Assembly: GCA_025738555.1 (NCBI GenBank)
Contig: JAOVFP010000008.1
Span: 3,844,001-3,908,000, forward strand
Direction of reading: 5' to 3'
DNA length: 64,000 bases
Source: Cyathus striatus
Taxonomy: Eukaryota; Basidiomycota; Agaricomycetes; Agaricales; Nidulariaceae
The translations under genes and the position numbers were made by a program. The notes under the pieces are model-generated. The model saw only the letters and a program-made list of their open reading frames with translations. It was not told the origin of the DNA and searched no databases. Numbering within the stretch: position 1 is the first letter of the stretch; every line of letters starts with the position of its first letter. Positions 41,371 to 54,000 of this stretch are shown one piece after another.

Positions 41371-42916
41371 GGTTGGCGAGTCTGGTGGTAACGGGAATTT
41401 TGGTGGTAAGGAGCTAGGCTGAGAAGTGTAAGCTGTAGCTAGTAAATCGGTAGTAAGCTAGGCATACAGTATAATAGTTATTTGTTTCATCAGAGGAACA
41501 GGCAGACATCTTGACTCTGAGGACGCGTCCTGGTCGTATATATGCTTGGTATGAAGTTAAAATAAGACATATAAAACATACCACGTATGGGGCTAGCAGC
41601 GAGATAAATAGTACGATATTGTGGAGGGTTCTAATCTAGTAATAAGTAGAAAGAGGTAAGGTAGCGCAGAAATGAGGGGCAAAATGCTGAAAAGCACAGG
41701 ACGCGTCGCGTTTCTTTCAGAGGACTCAGAATTTGGCCTCGTTTGGTGCAGAAGAAGCACACTGTTTCTCCGTCCTCTTCAAGCTCAACGCAACCCGCCT
41801 TCCGCCTCTTCTTTCCTTCTGACACCGCCTTTCTGATACACGGAACTAATGTATCATCCATTCATCCTATAAGCTCATTTAATGTATCCTTGGCAAACAT
41901 ATTTTTCTCTATGTTAAAGAGCTGTGGATCGCTAATCCACCAAGATATCCTTAAGCACCGTTAATTACCGTGAACGCAGAAAGCCTATGGGGCATTAGCA
42001 CATTAGCAGGATAGTCAGCGCGTAGAAGCCAACCCTACTCACGGATAAACGTGTAATATATTCGGCATTGGGCCTGCACTGTTTCAAATTAATCCTAAAT
42101 AATTTAAGTGATTACAACGTGGAATCCTCCAGTATAATCATTATGAATATATATTTCTGGTTGGGATCATCTACGTTACAGGATTCTCCATTTATTTTTA
42201 TTTTTAACCTGTTTGTAAGTACCAGTCATTAGAATATTTACCATCATTCGGAGAGACCACTGTACTTGCTTACTTTGTCGTTATGTAGCCCCCAAGACAG
42301 GCAGCTATTCCATGCTTGTGCATACGAGCAAGACTTGAGCAACATGGGGGGGGATGCAAATACAAATATAAAAGAAACTCAAAAAAACAATCAGAACATA
42401 GAAGAACAAGCTAAAAAGGCGGAAAGTGTAAGTAGATGATTGTTTGCCAACACGGTGAATAGTAAACAGTAACTTAAATTAGCCTCCGTCTGCAAATACA
42501 GAAATGTAAAAAACACATGTGTTTGCATTTTTGCAATTGCACCCCATGATAAATTGATTCATGAATCCTTTCTGAAATATCAGATATACGCTTGGAGGCT
42601 CTTGGCTCACTAGCAGGAATTATAGTCCGCAGACCAAGATACAACATGTAAATTGAGGGGTGCAACAGGCGGGGTTCGATCACTGGGCCTTGTAGACTCG
42701 TCGTAGTCGGCTCCAGCGTCTTCACTGTATGATACCTTGACCACTACACAACATGTTAATAACAAGTATCATATCCAGGTTAACACTAATGTGGTAATCT
42801 AATCTATTGCCATCAATAACAAAACGTGAGTCTTAAGTATACTCATAACGACGACCATCCCTCTCTAAAAACAACTGCTTGTCCCCTCAAGCTGAATACC
42901 CAGAGATACAATTCTG
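41371..42916. other. Intergenic region between pseudokinase and SEN54
   Basis: These are the divergent upstream regions of the two flanking genes. A minus-strand frame at 42474-42725 and another at 41631-41861 are open, but have no supporting motifs or clear exon partners. No RNA gene can be supported. Confidence 0.45.
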
Positions 42917-44642
42917 ATGGACGATTCTCTTGAAGCTCCCAGCGCATTACCTCCCAAACTCCCGGAGGCCGATCTTGCTCCAGAAGACGACGAAAATTCC
43001 TCGGGAGACGAAGAAGATGGTGGTTTGGACTGGACAAAACTATTGTACGTGAAAAACGCTTTCATAAACTTGTCTGCATCCTCACTTTCCTACAGGCCCG
43101 CTGCCTCCCGTCCCGTCATCCCAAAACGCGGAGAAAAAGAATTCGAACCTCGAGGTGCAGGTGGAACAAATCTCCAGCTTCATGTTTTAGAACGCTCCAG
43201 GATGGCCATGTTTGAAACTCTCAGAACGACGCGTGCAACATCTAGGTAAGTCATTTTTACACGTTCTCCATGATTGCCTGTTGAACCTCTTCTGCGACTC
43301 CAGTAAAACACTTAGCTATGCCATTTGGTATCCCGAACTTGCGCGCGCTCATGTCACAGTTACTCGTGGTGTCCATTTCTCCTCCATGGGCCACTCGGCA
43401 CCTCGCACAGTCACCCGTGAAGATGGCTCAGAAGTCGTACAAAAACGTCTCGAGTTGCTTCCGGAAGAAACAATATACCTAATTGAACGAGGCTCATTAT
43501 TCTGCTATAAGAAAATTGGCGTAGATACCGAGAACGTTCCTGGCCTAGAAGAAGTTCCTGGGGCCCCGATATCTGTTCAAGAAGCATATAGTGAGATGAT
43601 TGGAAAGGAAGGTTTGACATTAGAGAAATTCCAGGTGTGTATCTCTCGCAAGATCGCAGTTTATGTTCCTGTATGGATGATATTCTCAGGTTTATTCATA
43701 TCTACGACGGTTGGGATACATGATCACTCGCACCGATCCTCCTACCACATACTATCCAATTCCAGGTCCACGCCCAGTTGTTCAGTCCGCGTCAACTTCG
43801 ATAATCCGGCGCATGTTGGGCTTCATCCCATTATGGGGTTCTATGCTATCAAAGATCGTCTTTGGAGGTTTGAACTGGTGGAAACCTGTTCATATCAGTA
43901 AATGGTTCCATCACGACAAAAATTATGGTAGGTTTCGCATTATGAATTTCATTTGATGGGTGCTGAATATTCCGCTCCTTAGCTTCGCTCTTCCGTTCAC
44001 TACGATTCTTGCCTGTGGGACATAATGTACAGTTGCAAACCCCAAAATCAGATCCACAATCACCTTACAAGATCTTCTACAACGTCTATAAACCGTCCAC
44101 GCCCTTTAAGAAATCTGCTCCGCCTCAACCTGATTTCCAGATTGTAGTCATAAAGTGTGTGTATTTTATACGTGTATCTTCCCGACATTAATTGGACGTT
44201 GACAGTGCACGTACGACACCCATGCCCACTATACGAGAACTGACCGATCTTTTCGACGTTCTTCCCGAACTTCCGCCTCCTGTTCCGCGCCAGAGAAGGG
44301 CATATGGTACACGAGAGCCTGTTGCCCCTGCTGTACCTTACGACTGCTTCGACAACGGTTGCTACTAGCTCAACCACACCTGCAACTAACTCAACCGCAC
44401 CTACGTTCCAAAAGAGTGCACGAGCTCAACAAGCTTCGCTTCCACAGACCTCGATCCTTCAGCGGCTCTTCCCTCGGTTCTTCCTTACAATAATAACACT
44501 CCAAAACCAACCAAGAAGGCCGAACCCGTTCATGGTTCTCAAGCAGGGGAAGAAGATGATTGTCGTCGCCGCTGTGGACGCCGGCAATACCAGCTTTTTC
44601 CGCTTTTCGCAAGGCGGTTTCGAGGAGTTGCCTATGGCATAA
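42917..44642 (+). CDS. SEN54: tRNA-splicing endonuclease subunit SEN54
   Basis: SEN54 is a structural subunit of the heterotetrameric endonuclease that excises introns from pre-tRNAs. The acidic N-terminus (MDDSLEAPSALPPK...DDENSSGDEEDGG) is followed by the conserved N-terminal domain: RSRMAMFETLRTTRATS, AIWYPELARAHVTVTRGVHF, SSMGH, LLPEETIYLIERGSLFCYKK, VQEAYSEMIG...LTLEKFQVYSYLRRLGYMIT. The last segment is the typical E.YQVY.YLKRLGY-like motif. The C-terminal part contains FQIVVI...MPTIRELTDLFDVLPELPPP and ends KKMIVVAAVDAGNTSFFRFS at TAA 44640-44642. The frames before and after about 44330-44415 differ. An 82-nt intron (44333-44414, GTACCT...AAAG) restores the frame. This C-terminus matches the SEN54 end. 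The gene looks intact. Confidence 0.87.
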
Positions 44643-44785
44643 CAAATAATGTTTAGTAGTAGATAATGTAATTCCCTAAAGGTTGTGGGTAATATGTTCT
44701 CACTTGCTTCTTATGTTTATATCACCAATGAGGCCATTAGGTTATGAAAGTTATAACATTCATCATAGAAGGAGATAATACATGG

Positions 44786-46894
44786 TTAAACGTCCAGGAA
44801 AAAAGCAACACCTAACTGCCCATGCTCACGACTTGTTATTGTTTGACTTGTCTTCTGCATTTCCGGGGACAGAAGAAACATGTCCTGAGTCATCCATCCT
44901 TGCGCTGGATATCTAGTTAGATTGGATTACTTATGTATCCAGATGAACTTACAGGACTTCATCTTGTAGTTCGGTGTGATCTTTGATACGCAGGTACATC
45001 ATTGGAAGCGCGAACACAAGGCCGGCAGCTAATAATATCCAGGTCGATAAGAAGATGTTCATGTATCTACTCTTATCGTCAGCGCCTGTCCGAAGGTTTT
45101 GTAGTTTCACTCACGGTAACTTCACCCCGTCTGCCCTCCATACCCCAGCAGCACCTGCTGACTGGATTGATTTATCTGTATCAAGTTATAATTAGAGGGG
45201 ATTATGAAGGGTTACAGGTTCGAAACTTACAGAAGCCCGTGAAATATGCCAGTTTGGCTGGGTCGTTTGACATAGCACCCATCAACCAATAGGCTGTTGT
45301 CTGCCACATGGAATCGAGGAGGCCACAGAAGATGTAGAGCCATATTTTAGCTGCGTAACCCTTGTCCGAGATATCCATCTTGGGTCCATCTGGAGGCGTC
45401 GACTCCCTCGTATAACCTCTGCCAACTCATGATTAGTAAAGGAAACCCCGCCCAAGCCCAAGCCAGTGTTGCTCACTTCTGGTAGAAATACGCCCAGATG
45501 TGAACAGTAAACACCATCGCCATAAGAATCACCCAGCCAGAAAATGCTCTAGTCCTACGGCGGATATGCCTTTGGTCGAGAAGTAACCCAATGGATATCG
45601 ACCCTACAATCTGGGCCAACCAGTAAACCAGGTTATTTAATGAACGAGCACGGATGTTGAATAATGCGTCATTGTAGTCGTTGAATTCTATCACAGGCTA
45701 CATCAGCAAAGGATGGACTGACGCGGAGATCACGTACGCCAAGTAGTGAACCAATTCGAAGCGAAGAACATCGGGAAAAGTAAGACGATCAAAGGGTCCG
45801 TTCGTAATGTAAGCCATAGACCGTATATCTCAACTTTCCAGGAAGGATGCCTAGGTGCAGACACTTTGGTGCCATCGGTACGAATCATTTTGTTTGGGTC
45901 AACCATAATCATGGGAATTGTAACACCAATGAGTGTAAGTACGAGGAACCCAATCTAAGCGTACAATAAGATAAGAACGGTATGGATCATCGGCCTTCAC
46001 GTACATAAGTCCCGTTTCCGACTGCAGGTATGCATGTACAGACATTAGTATTTCGGAATAATCATAATATTTAGGTGGCTGACCGGAATTTGCCTGCGGG
46101 AGCGTAGGTAAGCGGGTAGAAGTCGAAAACTCATATCATATGCGTACCGTAGAATGAAAATTTTGGCCGAGAGATACACAAGCTCCAACTACTGCGCCGA
46201 GATTGAAGATAGCCCAGAATATACCGATGAATTTTCCTTTCTGAGTCTCCGTAGGGTAAGCCAGCATTAGCGACCCTTGAGCGGTCCATAGCAGTCCCGC
46301 ACATAAGCCCAAAACCGCTCCCGCTGCGATCACAAATGGTCCAGCATTCGGGTGGATATTCATAGCGCTACGTATTTTTATTAGCATTTAAGAAGAATAA
46401 GTGGTAAAGTAGATTATTACAGAAAGGCGCCTACATAAAGGGCATATCCTGTACTTCCAAGTAGGAGCGTAAGACGGGATCCCAGCCGGTTATTGATAGA
46501 ACTAAATCAAATATTAGAACGCGTTGGAGTATACTTATCCATATACAAGTTAACTGTACCCAGCAAAAAAGGCCCCAGCCGCGAAGGTGGAGTACACAGC
46601 AGTATTCGCGTTCGCGCTCGTAGCGGGGTCAACCTGGCCACCGCCTCCAAGGCCATTCAAGGCATTGAATAATCCTGAAAACGCACCATGAGTTAGGTCG
46701 AGAAAAAAGTGAAAAATGGAGAAGTGAATGCCTGGACACATGAAACAAACGAGGCCCAGCATTGTGACTTGAGTAACCGGATGATAATAGATTCCTTTGA
46801 GACCAGTGGGTCGCTCGAATATCTGCGGCTGCTGAGCTGAGCCATCGAAGCTGCTGCCACTGTCGTATTCCTTCTCTGCAACCGCGGCGCTCAT
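44786..46894 (-). CDS. UNC93-like major facilitator membrane protein
   Basis: A polytopic membrane protein of the UNC93 branch of the major facilitator superfamily, found in most fungi with unknown substrates. The start at 46894 gives a hydrophilic N-terminus (MSAAVAEKEYDSGSSFDGSA). The conserved block KGIYYHPVTQVTMLGLVCFM, then PGLFNALNGLGGGGQVDP, is the family signature. Membrane segments follow, including AVYSTFAAGAFFAG, FVIAAGAVLGLCAGLLWTAQ and IGIFWAIFNLGAVVGACVSL. The central loop is DPNKMIRTDGTKVSAPRHPS. Later segments include LIVLLFPMFFASNWFTTW, LVYWLAQIVGSISIGLLLDQ, KIWLYIFCGLLDSMWQTTAY and STWILLAAGLVFALPMMY. About 11 to 12 membrane spans are expected. The last exon, after ELQDEV, uses a clear GTAAGT donor and ends at 44786-44788. 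It converges on SEN54. Confidence 0.9.
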
Positions 46895-46988
46895 GGCGAG
46901 TGACTGAGATAGTAATACAAGTCAAACACGGATTCTTCGACCAGGTCAGACATTTAAACCAACCGTTTAATGATGATGTTTACCAGTA

Positions 46989-46996
46989 TATTTATA
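46989..46996 (-). promoter_or_regulatory. TATA box of the UNC93-like gene
   Basis: TATAAATA on the minus strand lies about 95-100 bases upstream of the ATG at 46894. This is a good match to a TATA element at a reasonable fungal distance. Confidence 0.5.
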
Positions 46997-48001
46997 ACAT
47001 CGGCCACCAGCTGATACTGCCGAAGAAGTGAATTCATGCCATGAGCAACTCATGAGCATTTGAGTCGTTATCCGAACTTAAAGGGGATCCGGAAAACGCG
47101 CTGAAGTGTCGACCATGTGGTTGCATAAAGCACGAACTGAAACTTGACTGAAACACCAGAGGATGCTCGCCGATCGGAACTTCCGGGAAGTTATATTTGT
47201 CCAGTGGCAGTCAGCACAAGAGTTGCTCGCTATTCAATTTCCAGGCGTTCATTCGCAAAGAAGTGCAGTGCCAGCAAACCGAGCATCCGCGATAAGTAGT
47301 TGATAAGTAGGCCTAACAAAGGCCTAGTCAATGATAAGCAGTGCTTATAGTAGTAAGTTAATGATCGATGATCAATATGGAGAGCATTACTTATTGGTAG
47401 TAGTAGTATCATCGCTACGAATCGTGAGAAACATATAAGGGAATGTGATAAGTACAGTTTAGTATATGTTTTCCAAATGTTTTCACTACCACGATCCACA
47501 GCCAGGCCACAATGTACTTACTAGCCATACCTGAGTGACATTCAACCATTAGTGAGGAGGATGAGGAGTACCGTACGGCCAAAGGATGTCATCAAAATAC
47601 TTAATTGTCGGAAGAGCTTCGGAAGAGCTAAGACAGAAAGTTGACAATGATAAACTCTATCCAAGCTTCATCCCACACAAGTATGTCGGGCAAGGTTGCA
47701 AGAAGTGGATTAAGCCATGATTAGGACAGCGCTGTGCTACTACAATCTTGCCCATGTTGCCATTGGTCCTGAATGTTCCACTGGTGTCCCAGACGCGCGT
47801 TATGACATAAAAAAGGGCTAAAGCTTTCAATGAAAGCCAAGAAGTTGGTATATCAGATAGTCATATGAATCTAACTTAGTCAACAGTAAATGATGATATT
47901 CTACATGTATAAACGCGGATAGATAATTATTCATGAAACCGCCTACGAAAGAAAACAAAAGGTGGAAAACATGACTAATAATTCTCGAAGTGTTCAAATC
48001 T
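46997..48001. other. Intergenic region between RPB1 3' end and UNC93-like promoter
   Basis: This is AT-rich spacer holding the RPB1 3' UTR and terminator region at its right end. Short frames (for example 47230-47499 -) show nothing recognisable. Confidence 0.5.
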
Positions 48002-51000
48002 TTACCAAGAAGGCTCGGGTTGGTAAGGGTGATTGTTACGTGTTCCGTTCTGCGAAGGGCTAGAAGGTGACCATTGCGGTGAAGTTGGGCTGTAGGCTGG
48101 AGAGGCGGGTGCTACAAAAGAATGTGTTAGGGTAAAACAAAAATATTATTAGCCGAGTCCGCTTACAATAGGCTGGAGCTGTAGAAGGATGGAGATTAGC
48201 AACTATGTCACGAAAATACAATGCAGCAACTTACACGCAGGCGAATACGTCGGCGAGGTAGGTGCTGTATAACATGTCAGATAAATTATTTCAAATAAGA
48301 AATAAGTAGACGAACAATATTTTGGCGAGGAAGGTGAAGCCATAGGTGAGGTAGGAGAATACTTCGGAGAAGCTGGTGACATGTGGGCAGGGGCTAAATA
48401 TACATGTTAGCAAAAGGTTCATAATAAACCATGAGATTGTCGCTTACAAGCTAATGGAGAAGAAAAATGAGACGTATCTGATTAGTGAAGTTAAACAGAA
48501 CATAAATGAAATAAACTTGCTAGGAGAGTCTAGGGATAATATAGATATCAGATGAGTAGTTCGTTAAATAAATAAGAGCCAGCACTTACATCGAGGGGAT
48601 GCAGGACTGAATGAGGGACTCGTTGGAGAGTAACGAGGTGATGTAGGACTGAACGAAGGCGACTGAGGGCTGTACCGAGGGGAAGTAGGAGAAAATGATG
48701 GGGAAGTCGGAGAATAACGCGGACTTGTGGGTGAATATCCAGGAGACGTGAGATTAAGTGCTGGAGACGTTGGCGAGTATGTAGGGGATGTTTGCTGGCG
48801 TCGGTCATAAAACGGAGATGTGGCATAAGGGGAAGTGCCAAACGGTGAAGTAGCCCCGGCAAACGGTGACTGGGGAACAAACTTTGGAGAAGTGGGAGAG
48901 TAGGCATTGGGCGAACTTGGGCTGTATCCACCTCCGCCAGGAGACATACCACCAGCTCCCAAAGGACTTTGTCCGAAAGGAAGGTATGGGAAACCAGATG
49001 GATCTTCACCGCTAGACGCAGCGAGAGGAGAGAATGCAGCAGCTGCCCCATCACCTCTTAAGCCTTCATGCCACACTGGCGAATTAGTATCGTAGGGAGT
49101 CATCGCCACTTGTCCAGGTGTAATTCCACCATCCATCTGTGCAGCCAACATCGACTGGACGGGTAAGCGGTGATCAACGATAGCATCCTTGAGCATATCA
49201 ATGTCAAGAGCAACATCAAATGCACCGGTACCCATAGGTGCCATCTGTCCGAACATGACATTCTCTGCAATACCGTGACAATCATCCTTCTCTCCTACTG
49301 CAGCAGCTTCCATTAAGATTTCAACTGTTTCCTCGAACGAACATCTCATCAAAGCCCCTGTGTCAGCACGATTGATACCGTGTCGAGTAATGGCCATAAG
49401 TGTTCCGCGGTGCGTCATAAGATCACAAAGGAGAGCCAAATGCCTGTAGTTAACGTACGAACCATCGAATTCGATGACACCACGAAGTTCCCTCATGATA
49501 GCCGCACGAGCAGCCTCAATACCCAACACGTTGAATATTTCAACACAGCTGTTGGAGTATGTTCTTGTGAAATCGACGCCGTCAATGCACATGACTGTCT
49601 TCAGATTTACACCATCCGTCTCCAAGACCCACTCTTTCTCTTTGCCAGAATGTATAGTGCCGTCAGAAGAGACGGTAACCCTGTCTTGCTCTGTAAGGAA
49701 GACACGGTTGATACCCTTCACACCACGCAAACTGACGGAGTTGAGCATGGTATTCTCTAGCTGCCGAAGGAAAATATCCTCCTCGATGGTCCCCATACCA
49801 TCATCTTCCTTATCCGCGCTTCCGAGCACGCGACAACGGATAATGAGCTTCTCAGAATTGTCTTCACTCCAAATGACAAAAAGATCTGTCTTGAAGCTCT
49901 CTGCAATGCGGCTCGCCACGTAGTTCATAGTAAGTTTGCGATCAATCATTTTCGCACGATCGAGCTCAAGACGCAGGAGCCAGGGTGATTGCAAATGAAG
50001 TTTGGACTCGATCTCTTCATCAGGGATGGCGAAGAAAGACTCCACAAATACTGCATCCTCTTCAATGATTGTTGAAGTGGGATCAGGATCATACCAAATT
50101 TCGACAGCAGCAGTGACGGTACGAAGAGACGTAAAGGCCAGTTCTTGCTGTACTTCCTTCGCTCGAGTAGAAGATTCAGCAATGTGTGGTTCTAGGTACA
50201 CAGTAAGAGACGGGGTCTTGATATTGGTGGCAACATTGATGATTTCTTTCAAACGAGGGACACCAAGGGTAACGTTCTTACTTGACACACCAGCATAATG
50301 GAAAGTGTTGAGCGTCATCTGCGTAGCAGGTTCCCCAATAGACTGTGCAGCCAAAGTACCACACATCTCTCCTGGGTGTACGGCAGATTGATTGAATTTG
50401 GACTCGACTTCTCCAATAACCCAGTCGAACGCTTCCCGTGTAAGATGATATTTTTCAAGGACACGACGCGACGCGAACGTAGCGCGAAGATGCATGCGGA
50501 ATGTCAAGGTTGCGTTCTCCTGTGCTTCCAAGCTTAAGGAATCATCGCCACGAACAACGACCAGACGTTTGCCGAGCTCGTTAACAGCGTCAACGATATA
50601 TGCAGGTTCGAGGTCGCTAGGTTTTCTGATATCTATATGGAAGATTTGGATAGCATTTTGGACTATACGATGAAGGTTAACAGGAAGATAGTGAGGTTGA
50701 GTGGTAGGTGTGCGAGGGAAGACGAAATCACGAAGTAAACGGCGATCCTCAACTAAGCGCGCGTACTCTTCGTCTAGTTTGGATTGGAGCTCCAGTGAGC
50801 TGTCATCCACGCCCACTTGAAGAACACCAGGAAGGAATCCACCAGCCGGGTCTGTAACATCCACGCGGTAATTATGTTCGAATTCTTTATTGTTCAGGCC
50901 AAAAGTTTCGATCGTTTGTTTCTCGATGAAGGCACCATCCATACCATCTTCTCCGTACACGAACTGAATGAGATCGCCCAACGAGTTTCGCACAGTTCCA

Positions 51001-54000
51001 TCGTAGCATACCATAACATCCTCCAAAGCTTTGACCAAGCGACGTTGGATGTAGCCAGTTTCTGCTGTCTTAACAGCAGTATCAATCAAACCCTCACGAC
51101 CAGCCATGGCGTGGAAGAAGAACTCCTGCGGGGTAAGACCACGGAGGTACGAGTTCTCTACGAACCCACGAGACTCGGGGCTGAAGTCATCCTTCGTGAA
51201 ATGTGGCAAGGTTCTGTGCTTGAAGCCGAAAGGAATACGGCGACCTTCCACAGACTGCTGCCCGACACAGACGGACATCTGCGAGATGTTAATGAACGAA
51301 CCCTTCGAACCAGCAACCACCATCTGCTTCACGTTGTTATCCTCCTTCAAATGTTTCTGCGCGTATTGGCCAGATTGATCACGAGCCAAGTTGAGCTGAC
51401 GCTCGACTAAACTTTCGAAGGATTCACGAATGGTCATACCAGGGGAGGCCTTCAACCTATCATGGGTTGCGTCATCAATAATTTGCGCAACGTTCGCTTT
51501 GCGTTCTGCGATGGTTGTTGTGATGTAGGACATGACATTAGGACCAGCGATGGTGTCACCGATGCCAATACTAAACCCATTGTGAAACAGCCAATAATTA
51601 ACAACCCTCTGGAGACCGGTGAATAGTTGCCGAGTGGCCTCAGGCCCCTTCTCACGGAATACAACGTGTACGAGACCACCTTGCGAGGCACCGACCGTCT
51701 TCTTCTCAACGATACCGAAGATGAGTTCGCCGTTCTCAATTAGGACACCGTCATCAAAGACAGGATTAGAGGATTTCGGATCGGGGGAGCGATGAATATT
51801 GATGCCGCGAGGAATTGTTAAGCTAAGAATCTGTTTACCTGTCCATAAGGGCTTGGGCTTGATGATTGCAGGAATGGGAATACTGCCATCCCAATCAGGT
51901 ACCCAGAGAAGGATATTCTGTACCTGGTTCCAGTCAAGGAAAGTATCACGCAAAGTGAACTTCCTGATACCACACAAAGTATCCTGCACAATACCCATGA
52001 CTGGCTTATTAGCTTGCGGCGAGATAATCTATACCACCCCATTAAATAAGCTTAATCGTACGTTAGAGGTTTAGAAGCTCACCTGCCGCGGCACCCATGC
52101 TATTTGACTAAGTTCAGCTCGCGTCTCCTCGCTCTGAGGAATGCTATTATAGGCAATTAGTTAGTCATGGGCAGAGCCCCTACTTAATGTCACTTACTGC
52201 ATGTTCATTTCGTCACCATCGAAATCAGCATTGTAGGGAGGAGTACTGTGCGGAATGTTCAATTTCGCCGTTCAAAGGCGGCTTATACCATACTTACACG
52301 GAAAGGTTCAATCGGAAAGCTGTATAAAGTGATAAGCAAAACACTAAGAGTACAAAGAAGTATGGGCTCACTGGAATAAGGCATGAGCCTCACTCGATGA
52401 CTCATCATACTCATCTTATGCAAGGAAGGCTGTCGATTGAACAAAACAAAACTGAACCGCAGTAAGCGCGACAGAACAGAAAACAATTGAAACAACTTAC
52501 TCTCCGTCCTTCAAATGTCTCTCCACGATCCATCCGTACTGCAGGAAAGCGTCCGCACGTTTATTATACCTTAAATCAATGCGCTCTCCGGTATCTCGAA
52601 CGACATAACGTGCACCAGGATATGTTGTCGGTCCATTCCGGACAAGCTCCTGAAGATATGCAATATTATATGGCGTCACTAACCCCTTTGTAAGACAGCA
52701 ATAACCCCGTAAGTAGAACTGCTAACGTACCTCGCTCGGGGAATGTCAAGTTCATCGCAATTGATCTTGGCACACCAACTTCATCCAATTCCAAGTTAGG
52801 ATCACCCGTAATAACTGTTCGCGCTGAAAAATCGACACGCTTTCCCATCAAGTTTCCACGTAGACGACCTTCTTTCCCTTTTAGACGTGCGCGAATGGCT
52901 TTCACAGGTCTGCCAGATTTTTGAAGGGCTTGAGGTATACCAGCGATGTCATTATCCATGTATGTCGCGACATGGAACTGCAATCATAAATTAGAACTTA
53001 GAGCACCGATAGCTTTTCGACGTCACGGTAGGCGTACCTGAAGCAGTTGCTCAAATTCATTGATAACATGTGCGGGAGCACCTTCTTGTTCACATCGTCG
53101 TACATTCGCTGATGCCTTGATGATGTCACCCAGCTTGTACGTTAAGTCATCCTCACTGCGCATTGCACCACCGTCTACAGCTATACTCGGTCGCACAGGG
53201 GGAGGCGGGACGGGCATAACAGTCAGAATCATCCATTCAGGACGAGCATACTCATCAGATAATCCAATTAAATGAAGGTCTGAATCAGACATCTTCTTGA
53301 ATACCGTGTAAACCTCAGATGGTGTTATGAGGCGTTTGTCGGGCTGCATCGACTTGCCCTCCTGCTCGCGATTTAACACTAGCTTGGAAAGGGGGCGTTG
53401 AAAAAATGCATACCTCATCGTCGTCCTTGGATTTCTTATACTGGACGAACAACTTAAGGCCTTCCTTACGAATCTGGGGTTGATGGTGGCCACATCCGCC
53501 ATGGCCTTTTTTCACATCCTCATCATCCGCACCTTCTTCTTTTGGCTCGTCAGAGTCGCATAGCATCTTCGTCTTGCAATGATTCCAGACAACAGCCATT
53601 CGTGCTTTGGGATCACGAATATGCCGTATCTTATCCGCGAATGCAACATCCGACTAGTTACGTAGCAAGTACAATAAATTGGGTCGAACGGCAGATTTCC
53701 GAAATAAAAATATGAGGGATGAAAACGTCAGCATCATGATTTCTTGGGTCTATGAAAGAACAACGCCACTGGGGAAAGTAATACACCCAGTACAGCGAAG
53801 AAGAAAAAACAGTAAACTGAAACAAAACAAAAAACACAGGGGGCAGTAGACATCGAGTCATAAGTGCAGAGCCGCAGAAACGCGCAACTCGTACTGCGTT
53901 ACAGTCGAGCGCGGTTGGCCAATAATCCATCCATACACTCGCAACAACGTACGAGATGCATTTATTTTTTTCCGCACTCTTCGTTCAGCCCCCCATTTCA

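Noticed and set aside
42650..42760. tRNA-like or SINE-like sequence: A-box-like TAGTGGTCAAGG (42735-42746) and B-box-like GATCGAACC (42673-42681) on the minus strand
   Set aside because: No cloverleaf can be folded: the T-arm stem does not pair and no acceptor stem matches. The plus strand also offers a chance A/B pair, and the region reads equally well as an open protein-like frame.
44320..44420. Apparent frame break near the SEN54 C-terminus
   Set aside because: An 82-nt GT-AG intron (44333-44414) links the two frames, and the resulting end matches the SEN54 C-terminal motif.
48478..48589. A 9-nt microexon (48521-48529) followed by a GC-AG intron within the CTD
   Set aside because: It would need a non-canonical donor and a 43-nt intron. 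A single 112-nt GT-AG intron gives a simpler, equally in-frame product.
53654..53780. Possible C/D-box snoRNA in the long RPB1 intron (ATGATG and CTGA words)
   Set aside because: The box-like words are too close together and no terminal stem is present.
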